A stretch of 64,000 nt of DNA from Acidobacteriota bacterium (GTDB lineage Bacteria; Acidobacteriota; Blastocatellia; UBA7656), in assembly GCA_016201275.1 (NCBI GenBank), contig JACQDB010000116.1:27276-91275 (forward strand). The letters are read 5' to 3'. Shown in pieces: positions 18,742 through 28,800 of this stretch (position 1 is the first letter of the stretch; the number at the start of each line of letters is the position of its first letter). The notes under the pieces were generated by a model. The model worked only from the letters and a program-made list of their open reading frames with translations, was not told the DNA's origin and did no database searches. A program made the translations under genes and the position numbers.

Positions 18742-19854
18742 ATGATAATTGGACTACCAAAAGAAGTGAAAGATAATGAAAGTCGCGTTGGCTTGACGCC
18801 TGCAGGGGTCAAAGCCTTAACCCATGCCGGTCACACGGTGTTGATTCAACAATCGGCGGGCGATGGCTCCGGCATTACCGACAGCGAATATGTAGCGGCG
18901 GGCGGCGCTCTGGTGGACAGCGCCGAAGAAGCCTGGGCACGCGCCGATATGGTCGTCAAGGTCAAAGAGCCGGTCGCTGCGGAATACGGCTTCCTGCGCG
19001 ACAACCTTTTGCTCTTCACCTATCTGCATCTGGCTCCCGCCAGAGAGTTGACCAAAGCTCTTCTTGACAGCGGCACTACCGGCGTCGCTTATGAAACCAT
19101 CACCAACGACCGAGGCCATCTGCCTTTATTGACGCCGATGAGCGAAGTGGCTGGGCGTATGTCTGTGCAAATCGGCGCGTATTATTTGGAGAAAGTAAAC
19201 GGCGGACGCGGCGTGCTGCTGGGCGGCGTGCCGGGCGTTGACCCCGCCAAAGTCACCATCATCGGCGGCGGCGTGGTTGGCACAAATGCCTGCAAAATGG
19301 CCGTAGGCTTGGGCGCAGATGTCACGATCATTGATCGTGACCTAGACCGTTTGCGTTACCTGGATGACATCTTCGGCAGCCGCATCAAAACGGTCGCCTC
19401 GAATTCTTACACCATAGGCGAAGCGGTAGCGCAATCGGATTTAGTGGTCGGCGGCGTATTGGTTCCGGGCGCAGCGGCTCCGAAGTTGGTGACCCGCGAA
19501 ATGTTGAAAGACATGAATCGCGGCTCGGTGATTGTAGATGTAGCGGTAGATCAGGGCGGTTGCATCGAAACCACCAAACCGACGACGCACAGTCAGCCGA
19601 CTTATTTTGTCGAAAACGTGCTGCATTATGGCGTGACCAATATGCCCGGCGCAGTGCCGCGTACCTCGACGTTTGCTTTGACCAATGTGACGACGCCGTT
19701 TGCCGTGACCTTGGCCAATCGCGGCGTCGAAGCGGCGATCAAACGCGACCCGCATTTAAGACGTGGCGTCAACACCTACAAAGGCAAGTGCGTGTATGAA
19801 GCGGTCGCTTTGGATCAGGGAATCGAGTACACGCCGATTGACAGCTTGATTTAG
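18742..19854 (+). CDS. ald: Alanine dehydrogenase
   Basis: [47 protein letters not shown]...[28 protein letters not shown]. Confidence 0.95.
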   Translation: MIIGLPKEVKDNESRVGLTPAGVKALTHAGHTVLIQQSAGDGSGITDSEYVAAGGALVDSAEEAWARADMVVKVKEPVAAEYGFLRDNLLLFTYLHLAPARELTKALLDSGTTGVAYETITNDRGHLPLLTPMSEVAGRMSVQIGAYYLEKVNGGRGVLLGGVPGVDPAKVTIIGGGVVGTNACKMAVGLGADVTIIDRDLDRLRYLDDIFGSRIKTVASNSYTIGEAVAQSDLVVGGVLVPGAAAPKLVTREMLKDMNRGSVIVDVAVDQGGCIETTKPTTHSQPTYFVENVLHYGVTNMPGAVPRTSTFALTNVTTPFAVTLANRGVEAAIKRDPHLRRGVNTYKGKCVYEAVALDQGIEYTPIDSLI

Positions 19855-19945
19855 TTTGTTTTGATGAACTGGCTGACGAATTCAAATCGTCAGCCAGCTA
19901 CCTTCCAATCCAGTAGTACAAAACTGCATCCAGAGGAAATCAAAG

Positions 19946-21034
19946 ATGCCTCGAAATACTTTTTTGGATGATGCACTTGAGGGCTGGAACGATATAGAAA
20001 GTGGTCGCTTACAATTACTCGAATTTTTAAACAAGACATTGATTCAGCTTTTTCCTCAAGAAGAGCCTCGAAAACTTTTTCTAAATATAATAGCGGATAC
20101 TATAGAGGCGGCGCATAGCAATACGGGTTGATGTTGGGAGTGGGTGAGGCACCGGGAATGGAAAGAGGCTCCTACCCCCTACACCTTAAGCAGACCAGAT
20201 ATATATGAAAACGTATTAGTCAGATATCACATAGATGTTGGACTACTTCCAGCCATCGAATGGTCTGACAGGTTCATACGCTTGTGTCTTGATGCAAACT
20301 CTTTTGCAGAAGAAGAACTGAAAAAGTTAACACATTTCCAATCCAGTTCTACCATAAAGGTTCCATATTGGGTTATTCAAATAGATATTCCGGGGGGAGG
20401 ATTTGCAGACATTTTCCCTATGGTAAGAAACGGATACTTCAATTTCATAAATAAGCTTTCTCGTTTAACAAAACTACGTAATTATCCGCCGTCTTTTGAC
20501 CAAAAGGTTATTAAAAGCATTTGCAGAAAGCAATATCTTAAGGACAATGATATGAAAATACTTCGATTTTACCGAAAAGCCACATTCATCCAATTTTTAC
20601 GAGATTATTTGAACAGGCAACTTCTTGATAGTGAGATTGTTTTTGAAAATATATCTCGCTTTTTTTCAAAAGACCAGTTTGTTGTTGCTCCCCTTGAAGT
20701 TGAGAAGTTAATAAAAGTCTCATGGGAAATCCTCCCACTTGGTGAGCATCCGTTTTTGGAAATCGTCAAACATTGCGAAAAGCTGCAAGAAAGAAATAGT
20801 AAAGCGCGTTTTGAATTAGGGAGACTCAAGCGCATAAACGAACTTGAACCAACGGAAATCTATCAGGGAGTAGATGAGTTCGATGGATATTTTGTTTTTT
20901 ATTTTAGAGATTCAGGTGTCGCAATCTTGGATTGTCCTACTGTAGGAGTAGAGAATGTTTCTCGAATTATTCACTCCGGTGATTGGTTTAGACGACTATG
21001 TGCTAAACTTCCTCAGCAAATCACAGCAAAGTGA
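19946..21034 (+). CDS. Hypothetical protein split by an in-frame TGA (19946-20131 and 20144-21034)
   Basis: Both ORFs share a frame; TGA at 20129-20131 is the only interruption (NTG*CWEWVRHREWKEA); AT-rich relative to neighbours. Confidence 0.55.
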
Positions 21035-21243
21035 GACAGGATATGAAAGTCATTACATTTGAAGGCATTGTAGAGAATGGTCAGATTCAACTGCCGCCTG
21101 ATGTGCATCTGCCTGAAAAAGCAAAAGTGTATGTGGTGATTCCTGAGGTTGAGATCAAACCAACAGCTTATGTTGGCAGTCCAAGACTGGTGAATCAGGA
21201 GCAGGCATCTGACTTCACAAAAGAAGTCACGGCCCAAATTTGA
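21031..21243 (+). CDS. Small AF2212/DUF104-like putative antitoxin
   Basis: ITFEGIVENGQIQLPPDVHLPEKAKVYVVIP resembles beta-rich antitoxin-like proteins. Confidence 0.45.
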   Translation: MRQDMKVITFEGIVENGQIQLPPDVHLPEKAKVYVVIPEVEIKPTAYVGSPRLVNQEQASDFTKEVTAQI

Positions 21244-21412
21244 TTTGGAGTGAACACCAAACTTCCTGAAACATTTCGATGGAATGCGAAGACCGACAAG
21301 GACTGGCAGGAGACTGCCGATTGGTCGGTGCTGGGTATGCTAGAGATAACGCGCCTCGCGGTCAGTGCCAGGGCGATAAAGTCATCATCGTCGCGCAAGG
21401 CACGGCGGGTGG

Positions 21413-21733
21413 TTAAATCTTCACGGCTGCTTGCAACCACTCCAGATATTCTTTTGAACCGCGCTCAATGTTTATCGCAATGATTTCCGGCGTCGTGTAG
21501 CTGTGCAGAGCTTTGATGCGCTGTTCCAATTCGGCGAAGCGATGGGCCGTGGTCTTGATGATGAGCAACACTTCGCGGTCTCTGGTCACTTGGCCTTCCC
21601 AACGGTAAACCGATTCAATCGCCGGAAGGATGTTCACACAAGCAGCCAGTCGTTCGTTGACCAGTGCTTCGGCAATCCGGCTGGCTTCCTCTTGATTGGG
21701 CGTGGTGACGAAGGTCAGGTACTCTTGGTTCAT
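21413..21733 (-). CDS. cutA: Divalent cation tolerance protein
   Basis: TTPNQEEASRIAEALVNERLAACVNILPAIESVYRWEGQVTRDREVLLIIKT. Confidence 0.93.
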   Translation of the reverse strand: MNQEYLTFVTTPNQEEASRIAEALVNERLAACVNILPAIESVYRWEGQVTRDREVLLIIKTTAHRFAELEQRIKALHSYTTPEIIAINIERGSKEYLEWLQAAVKI

Positions 21734-21836
21734 GCGAAAAGAGTAGCAGGAGTCAGTCAAGTGGCAAAAGCCTGAGCGCTTGAAATTGCCGCACAGACGA
21801 TTGATGGGAACGGCTCAAGGAGGTGAAAACGGAAAG

Positions 21837-21889
21837 GGTTTCGTCGTCCCGCCTTCAGACCAATAGCCTGAAGGCGGGACGACGAAACC
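21837..21889. repeat. Perfect inverted repeat, 22-bp arms
   Basis: GGTTTCGTCGTCCCGCCTTCAG / CTGAAGGCGGGACGACGAAACC; decayed relative at 18503-18548. Confidence 0.85.
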
Positions 21890-21916
21890 TCTCGCCTCTA
21901 ATTCATGAACGGCGCT

Positions 21917-23062
21917 TCAATTGTTCTTGCCGGGTACTGGAGCCGTGGCCTTCGGCGTCAGTCTTTCAAGCATCTGGTCTAAGGCCGGAGTAGCGATTTC
22001 CTGCGGAACATCCAAATCTTCTTTCAGGTCAACAGTGCCGGACATAAATTGTCTGACCCATTCGGTAAACATGAAATTCTCTTCGATAAACGGGAAGTGA
22101 CCGCTGTACCGCAAGACCGCAAGCCGCGCAGAGGGAAAGCCTTTCTTCATCTCTTCGGCCTGATTCATCGGCGTCACCAAATCGTATTTGCCCTGTATAA
22201 TCAGCACCGGAACCTTGATTTCATTGAGCCGCGAGCGATAATCGTAAGGCCCTTGATGGCCCACATAAAGCAACTTTCTGCCGAGCGCATCGAAGTAAAC
22301 CGAATACAGACTCTGTTCCTGATAACGCGATTCCAACTGTTTGTGAAAATAGGCTGGAAACAAGGCGCGATACCGATTGGATACCTGTTCACAAGAAATC
22401 GTCGAACGTCCGGCGCTGTCGCTGGCATTATATGTCGCCAATTGTTCGGGCGTTAGCGATTGCAGCAAACGCCTCTCGACAGTGCGCTGGTCTTCCAGGG
22501 CTGCCGAGGTGCCAACTAAAATCAAACGCTTCACATGGTCGGGATAACGCAGCGCGTAATCAATCGCCACGCCGCCGCCCAGGCTATGCGCCAACAGCGT
22601 CACGCGGTTGTAACCGAGGGTACGACGTAACACATCTATGTCGTCGGCCATCTCTGCAATGGTCACAAAGTCATGCGGCGTTTTGGTGCTGAGGGTATCG
22701 GCACGGCGGTCGTAATAAACCAGCGTCATATAGCGACTGAGCGGCGAAAGATTGGGTTGAAAATATTCACGCGGCAGACCCGGCCCACCGGCCACGACGA
22801 TGACCAGTTCTTTGCCTGCGCCTTCGACGTTGTACGCCAGATTCAATCCATCGGAAGTAAAACGAAAGGTGTGGAGGTTGGGAATCCATACGTGATGATA
22901 GGTGATGGCCTTATCGGGCGGCCCCGGCACCACGTAGCGGTTGGTGCTGACCAGTCGTATGCACTCGAATTCGGCTCTGGCCGGAACCTCTTGGGCGTTG
23001 ACGATGAAAGACGAGAGCAGCGCGAGAGAAACAACGAAGCCTAAGCGTACAAGATTTTTCAT
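21917..23062 (-). CDS. Secreted alpha/beta hydrolase
   Basis: Signal peptide; VVAGGPGLPREYF, LLAHSLGGGVAIDYALRYPDHVKRLILV, GHFPFIEE. Confidence 0.85.
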   Translation of the reverse strand: MKNLVRLGFVVSLALLSSFIVNAQEVPARAEFECIRLVSTNRYVVPGPPDKAITYHHVWIPNLHTFRFTSDGLNLAYNVEGAGKELVIVVAGGPGLPREYFQPNLSPLSRYMTLVYYDRRADTLSTKTPHDFVTIAEMADDIDVLRRTLGYNRVTLLAHSLGGGVAIDYALRYPDHVKRLILVGTSAALEDQRTVERRLLQSLTPEQLATYNASDSAGRSTISCEQVSNRYRALFPAYFHKQLESRYQEQSLYSVYFDALGRKLLYVGHQGPYDYRSRLNEIKVPVLIIQGKYDLVTPMNQAEEMKKGFPSARLAVLRYSGHFPFIEENFMFTEWVRQFMSGTVDLKEDLDVPQEIATPALDQMLERLTPKATAPVPGKNN

Positions 23063-23296
23063 GGCAGCCTCTCAAAAAGTTTTGGGGTTCAATGATTGGT
23101 GAATTGAATGCGATTCGTCAATAGGGGCAGGCGTACAAATGAGTGGCGTTCAAAACACACGTTTACACGGCGTTCGATTTGAAGTACACGCTCGGATGAT
23201 ATGACACCCGCAAGCACGGCGCAATAGTTTTATCTGTCGCAACGCGGCCTTTGGCGTTTTCAGAGTTGTAAACGGTCACGAAGAAAATGTTACCGT

Positions 23297-25753
23297 CTAG
23301 CGCTTCAACACGACGATGGTCGCGCCCGCGCCGCCTTCATTCGCAGGTGCCAGGGTAAAGCTTTTAACGTGGGTATGACCTTTTAATAAATTGGCAACCG
23401 CCTGTCGCAAAGCTCCTTTGCCATGTCCATGAACGATGCGTATGGTTTCGAGTCCGGCCATAAATGCGGCGTCTAAAAATTTATCCACGCGGTCTTCGGC
23501 TTCATCCACTTTGGTGCCGATGATGTTCAACTCTTGGGCGAAATCTTCATCCACTTGGAAAGACGCGCTCACGCCTTTGGGTAAACTGGCGGCGGCCTTG
23601 GGCGTGGGCGTGGCCGTTTGCAGTAATTTTAGTTCTTCGCGTTTGGCGCGAAATCGCAGAGAGCCTATCAATATGGTATAAGTGCCGTCGTTGATGCTTT
23701 CCACGGTGCCGTCCTGATTGAGCGTCAGCAAGCGCACACGATCACGCTCGCGTATCTCCGCGCTCTCTTCTTCAAATTGGCCGGGGCTTTCTGCAACCGT
23801 CGGAGGTTCAGGCAGCGGTGCGCTGCTTGGCGCAGTCGGCGCGGCTGATGATGAAGTCGTAGCGGCAACTTGTTTGCGTAGTCGCACGCCAGCCGAACGG
23901 CGCAATTCGGCAGCGCGAGTCTCGGCCTCTTTCTTCACTCGCGCCGCTGCGACTTTATCTTGCACCGCTTGCAACAACTGTGCACTTTCACGCTTGAAAT
24001 CGCTGATGACTCGCGCCAACTCCTCCTCGAACTGTTTGCGCCGCGCCGCTTCTTTGCGAACAAACTCCAAATCCAGTTGCGAATATTTTTCCGCCGTCGC
24101 CTGACGTTCTTCTTCGAGAGCGATTCGCAAAGCCTCTTGTTCATCCACCAGCGCTTTCAAACGCTTCACATAATCGTTGGCCTCTAGATGTTGCGGATTC
24201 AATTGCGCCTTGGCGTCTTCGATAACTTCCGCAGGCACTTCCATACGTCGCGCAATCGCCAAACCTGCCGAAGCACCGGCAATGCCAACCAACAAACGAA
24301 AGGTCGGCCTCAAGGTCTGCTCGTCAAATTCCACCGAACCATTCAACACCTGGGTCGCTTGCGACGCCCACACCTTCAAAGGGTTGTAATGCGTCGTTGC
24401 TATAGTGGTCGCGCCGCGCTGTTGAAAATGTTTGACGATGGCAATGCCCAGCGCCGCGCCTTCGTCGGGGTCTGTGCCGGTTCCCACTTCATCGAGCAAG
24501 ATCAAGGCCGGTGGTGCAACCAGAGCCATCATTTCGGCGATATTTTTCATGTGCGCCGTAAAGGTGGAGAGATTGGCGGCGATGGATTGTTGATCGCCTA
24601 TGTCTGCGAGTATCTGTGTGAAAATCGGCAGCGCGGCTTGTGTGGCCGGAACGTGCAAGCCCATCTGCGCCATCAAGGCAATCATCCCTACGGTTTTGGT
24701 GACCACGGTTTTGCCCCCGGCATTGGGGCCGCTGACCACCAATGTCAAATGCTCTTCATCCATTTCCAGAGTGATTGGTACAATGCGCCCGCCTGTCTGT
24801 TTCAAATTTTGTTCCAGCAACGGATGCCGCGCCTCTTTTAACAACAGGCCGCGACCGTTTTGCAATTGCGGCGCGACACAATGAAATTGCAGTGACAAGC
24901 GCGCTTTGGCTTGGGTGAAATCCATCTCGGCAAGAGCGGCGACGATCTGATGAATGCCCGGCAGATTGGCGCGCAGGGTTTCCGAAATGTGAAATAGAAT
25001 CTGCGCGATCTCCGCTTCTTCCTGTTCGCGCAGGCGCGTCATTTCATTGTTCTGTTCGATGACGGCCAGCGGCTCTACATAAGTTGTCTGGCCGCTGGAT
25101 GAAAGCCCATGCATGACGCCCGGCACTTGTCCGCGCGCATCTGTGCGAATCGGTATGACAAAGCGCCCGTTGCGAACCGTGACGATTTCATCTTGCACAG
25201 AGCCGGAACGGTCGCGCATCAACGCTTCCAGATTGCGATAAATGCGATTGCGGCGGTCGTTGATTTCGCGGCGTATGCGCCGCAATTCGGGACTGGCGTT
25301 GTCATCAATTTCGCCGTTCGGCAAAATCTTGCCGCGTATCGTTGCCAGCATTCGCCGCAGATCAGGAATCTTTGCGGTGATAGAGAAAAGCTCTTGGTAA
25401 CGCGCTCGAATCTCGGTTTGATTGAACTGCGCCGCCAGGTCAGCGCCGACCGCCACCAGACTTTGCAAGGCCAGAAGTTCAAGCGGCTCCAGACTCGTCC
25501 CCATGATTTGCAACTGCGCCAGAGAGCTTTCCGGGTCGGTGATTTCGCCCAACCCAAAAGCTCCCCCTGTGGTCAAATAATCCACGCACTCTGTGGTGCG
25601 CTGCAATTCACGTTGCAACCATAAAGGGTCGGTCGAAGGTGACAGTTGCGCGACTCGTTTGCGACCAAGTGGTGTTTGTACGTGTCGCACCAGCAATTGC
25701 AAAAGCGCTTCGAGTTCGAGAGTTTGAAAGGTGCGCTGATTCATAAACTGCAA
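23297..25753 (-). CDS. mutS2: MutS2 family protein with Smr domain
   Basis: VSGPNAGGKTVVTKTVGMIALMAQMGLHVPA, LLDEVGTGTDPDEGAALG, C-term IRIVHGHGKGALRQAVANLLKGH. Confidence 0.95.
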   Translation of the reverse strand: MQFMNQRTFQTLELEALLQLLVRHVQTPLGRKRVAQLSPSTDPLWLQRELQRTTECVDYLTTGGAFGLGEITDPESSLAQLQIMGTSLEPLELLALQSLVAVGADLAAQFNQTEIRARYQELFSITAKIPDLRRMLATIRGKILPNGEIDDNASPELRRIRREINDRRNRIYRNLEALMRDRSGSVQDEIVTVRNGRFVIPIRTDARGQVPGVMHGLSSSGQTTYVEPLAVIEQNNEMTRLREQEEAEIAQILFHISETLRANLPGIHQIVAALAEMDFTQAKARLSLQFHCVAPQLQNGRGLLLKEARHPLLEQNLKQTGGRIVPITLEMDEEHLTLVVSGPNAGGKTVVTKTVGMIALMAQMGLHVPATQAALPIFTQILADIGDQQSIAANLSTFTAHMKNIAEMMALVAPPALILLDEVGTGTDPDEGAALGIAIVKHFQQRGATTIATTHYNPLKVWASQATQVLNGSVEFDEQTLRPTFRLLVGIAGASAGLAIARRMEVPAEVIEDAKAQLNPQHLEANDYVKRLKALVDEQEALRIALEEERQATAEKYSQLDLEFVRKEAARRKQFEEELARVISDFKRESAQLLQAVQDKVAAARVKKEAETRAAELRRSAGVRLRKQVAATTSSSAAPTAPSSAPLPEPPTVAESPGQFEEESAEIRERDRVRLLTLNQDGTVESINDGTYTILIGSLRFRAKREELKLLQTATPTPKAAASLPKGVSASFQVDEDFAQELNIIGTKVDEAEDRVDKFLDAAFMAGLETIRIVHGHGKGALRQAVANLLKGHTHVKSFTLAPANEGGAGATIVVLKR

Positions 25754-25829
25754 TTATGCCTTGAGCAATCCCGAATTCGTAAGCAGAATTATTCCAGCCC
25801 ATCATCAAAGTTGAATTTGAGAAATCGTT

Positions 25830-28800
25830 ATGAAGATATTAATCGGCAAAGCCAACTCTGGAAAAACTACGCGCCTGCTATTGCGTATAGCGGAAGTTGT
25901 CGGCAGCAATCGCGGCAAACCGATTTTATTGGTTCCCTCAAGCAACAGCGCTGCGGTGTTTCTTGAGCGCTTAACGCCGTTTCTGCCGCCGCAATTTTCC
26001 ACCCAAGCACAACCGTTGATTATCACCTTTCCCGCTTTTGCTGAAAAACTATTTCGTCATTTGGGCAAGCCTTATGCCTTGCTGTCAACCATTGAGCGGC
26101 AGCGCATTTTGCAAAGCATCATTGCCGGATTAGCCGAAGAAAAGGCGCTGGAATATTTCGCCAACAACGCCGATAAACCCGGACTGTGGCATTCGCTGGC
26201 GAAGTTTATAGATGAGCTATGGAACAGCGGCACGGATGCGGCGGCCTTCGCAAAGGTGGCGCAGGGCGGTAGTAAAAAAGATGCTGACATCGCCAGAATT
26301 TTCCGCCGCTATGAAGCAAGGTTGCAACAGCGCCGCGTGATGGATGGCGAAAGCGCGCCGTTTTTTGCGCTTCAAGCCTTGCAGTCAATATCCGGCGCGA
26401 CTTCTCTTGAACCTGAAAAATCGCTGCAAAAGTTGCAGCAGGATTTTCCGTTGGTGGTTGCCGATGGCTTCGATTTTTTTACTGCGGTTCAGGTGCAGTT
26501 GTTGTCCACGATCAGCGCCCTTGGCATAGAAACCGCCGCCGCCTTCACCTATGAAGCCGAGCGTGCGGTGCATATGTGGCAACAGCCAACCCACCAACGC
26601 TGCAAACAGGAAGCGGCTGAGTTTCTGTTTTGTGAGGCTCAACCCGGCTCCCGCATCGCCCAGGTCGCGGCGCATTTGATGGACGATGCAAAACCAGAAT
26701 CTGATAACGAGACTGAAGACGTAGAGCGCGAGGGTGTAAAGGCGCGAGCTAAGATTACTGCTGGAAATGAACCGAGCCTTGAGCCTGAACCGAGCGTTGA
26801 ACAAGAACTGAGCATTGAGCATGAAGCGAGCGTTGGGCATGAACTGAGCCTTGAGAATGAACTGAGCGTTGAGCATGAAGCGAGCGTTGAGCACGAACCG
26901 AGCCTTGCACAAGAGCGCTTGGCCGATCAATGTACGGGCGACCACAGAGGGTCGCCCCTGCGTCAAGGGGCGACCCTCTGTGGTCGCCCGTACAAGCAAG
27001 CGATAACTGAACTAGCAGGGCGAATTTTATCACCCTCATCAACCAGTCCGAGTGACCAGAAGGGCGCAGCGACGATGCAAATCGTTTCGGCGGCGGATCG
27101 TGCCGGTGAAGTGCGCGCCGTTGCCAGAGAAATCAAACGGCTGGTCTTGGAAGAAAAAATTTCGCTTGATGAGATAACCATTGTTTGTCGTTCCTTGAAT
27201 CTCTACGCTGATCCGCTTGAGCGAGTGTTTGCGGAATGCGCTGTTCCGCTTGAACTCGACAATCAATTGCCGCTTGGCGAAAACCCTTTCATCGTTGCCT
27301 TGCTGCGGTTGGTGAATCTTCACGCCGAGCAGTTTCAACGGCGAATGGTGATAACCTCTTTGCGCTCGCCGTACTTTGATTTTTCAGCCTTCGGGTTTGA
27401 CGACGACCGGATAAATTTATTGGAGCAGATTTCGTTTAGTGAACGAATCATTCAAACCGAAGCGCAATGGCAAGAGGTGCTAGGAAATCCCCCCCAAAGC
27501 CCAGCCGTTGATGCTTATGAACCCGCTTCGCCCGTGATTGATGCACCCACGAAATCAACTCTGCTGACCAAACTCAATCAGTTTTTTACAGCGGTAAGTT
27601 TTTCACTCAAAGCGACGAGAGCAATTTTCGTTCGCCAAATTCTCGCACTGTTGAACACCCTGAAAGTCGAAGAACGCATGGCGCAAAGCGATCAGGCAAA
27701 AGTTGATGCAGCGGCGTGGCAAGCTTTTTCTACTCTTCTACAAACACTAGGCAAAGAAACTCCTCTGGAAACTTTTGCTCAAGCCAAGGCAATCAACGCC
27801 GTGCCGCCGCCAGGCCGGTTTGAAACATCGCCTCAAGAAATTAACTGGTCGGCATTTTATTACGAGTTGGAGAGCGCCGTGGCAGCGACTTCGTTCCGTC
27901 GTCCATCGCCAATGACGGCAAAGATTTTGGTGCAGGAGGCGCACAATTTACGTCCGCGAAAGTATCAAGCGATTTTTGTGATCGGCTTAATCGAAGGCGA
28001 ATTTCCTAAGAAATCCACCGAAACTACGCCTTACACGCTGGCCGAAAAAAAACGCTTGCGCCAACAGGGCATAGATTTTTCGGAGACCATCAACGATGCC
28101 GGAGCCGACTTGACGCAATTTCATAAAGCTCTGACTCGCGCTGCCGAACGCCTTTATTTAAGCTATGCGCGCACCGATTCTTCGGGCGGTGAGTTGCTGA
28201 AATCTTATCTTCTAGATGAAGTTCTCGCGGTCGCAAATCCCGCAGACCTTCATCAATTGCATCTGGAAAAACAGAATGAAAGAACAGCTATACATTGCGC
28301 CGCGTCGCTTGAAGAACTGGCGCTCATCGCCGCTGCAAGGTGGCGTCATCACCATGCAAAACGGCACGAGGCGCACGCTGCTCTTTTCGCCGACCCGCTT
28401 GCCGATATGCTGGCGGAAAATTTACCGAGTTGGCCTGCAACACGGCGTGGTCTGGCCGTAGAACAGCGCCGTCTCTCCGGCTTGGAAGTTGGCGCGTATG
28501 GCGGCGTATTTGACGACCGCATCGTTGCCGGAAAAATCAACGCGATCTTTAACGAAGACTATACCTGGAGCGCCACCCGTTTGAATGATTACGGTATCTG
28601 TCCGTTTCGCTTCTTCGCCAAACATCTGTTGAACCTCGCGCCGATCAAAGAACCCTCCGTAGGTTTTGCCGCCGAAGGTTTAGGCATCGCTTATCACAAA
28701 ATTCTTGAAAAAACTTTTCGCGATTTACGGAACAAGGGTCTGACCTTGAGCGCCGCGACGTTTGATGAGGCGGTCCAGATTGCCTACGACCACTGTGAAG

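Noticed and set aside
20129-20200. Selenocysteine reading of the in-frame TGA
   Set aside because: No convincing SECIS-like hairpin right after the TGA; a nonsense mutation or two-gene layout is simpler. Kept only as a check.
21340-21416. ARDNAPRGQCQGDKVIIVAQGTAGG*, reminiscent of a pyruvate-kinase C-terminus
   Set aside because: Match too short and loose to call a gene remnant.
26385-27042. Minus-strand ORFs with RF.LNARFMLNAQF / GSVHAQRSLHAQ repeats
   Set aside because: Antisense reading of the 18-bp tandem repeat and palindrome in the AddB-like CDS.
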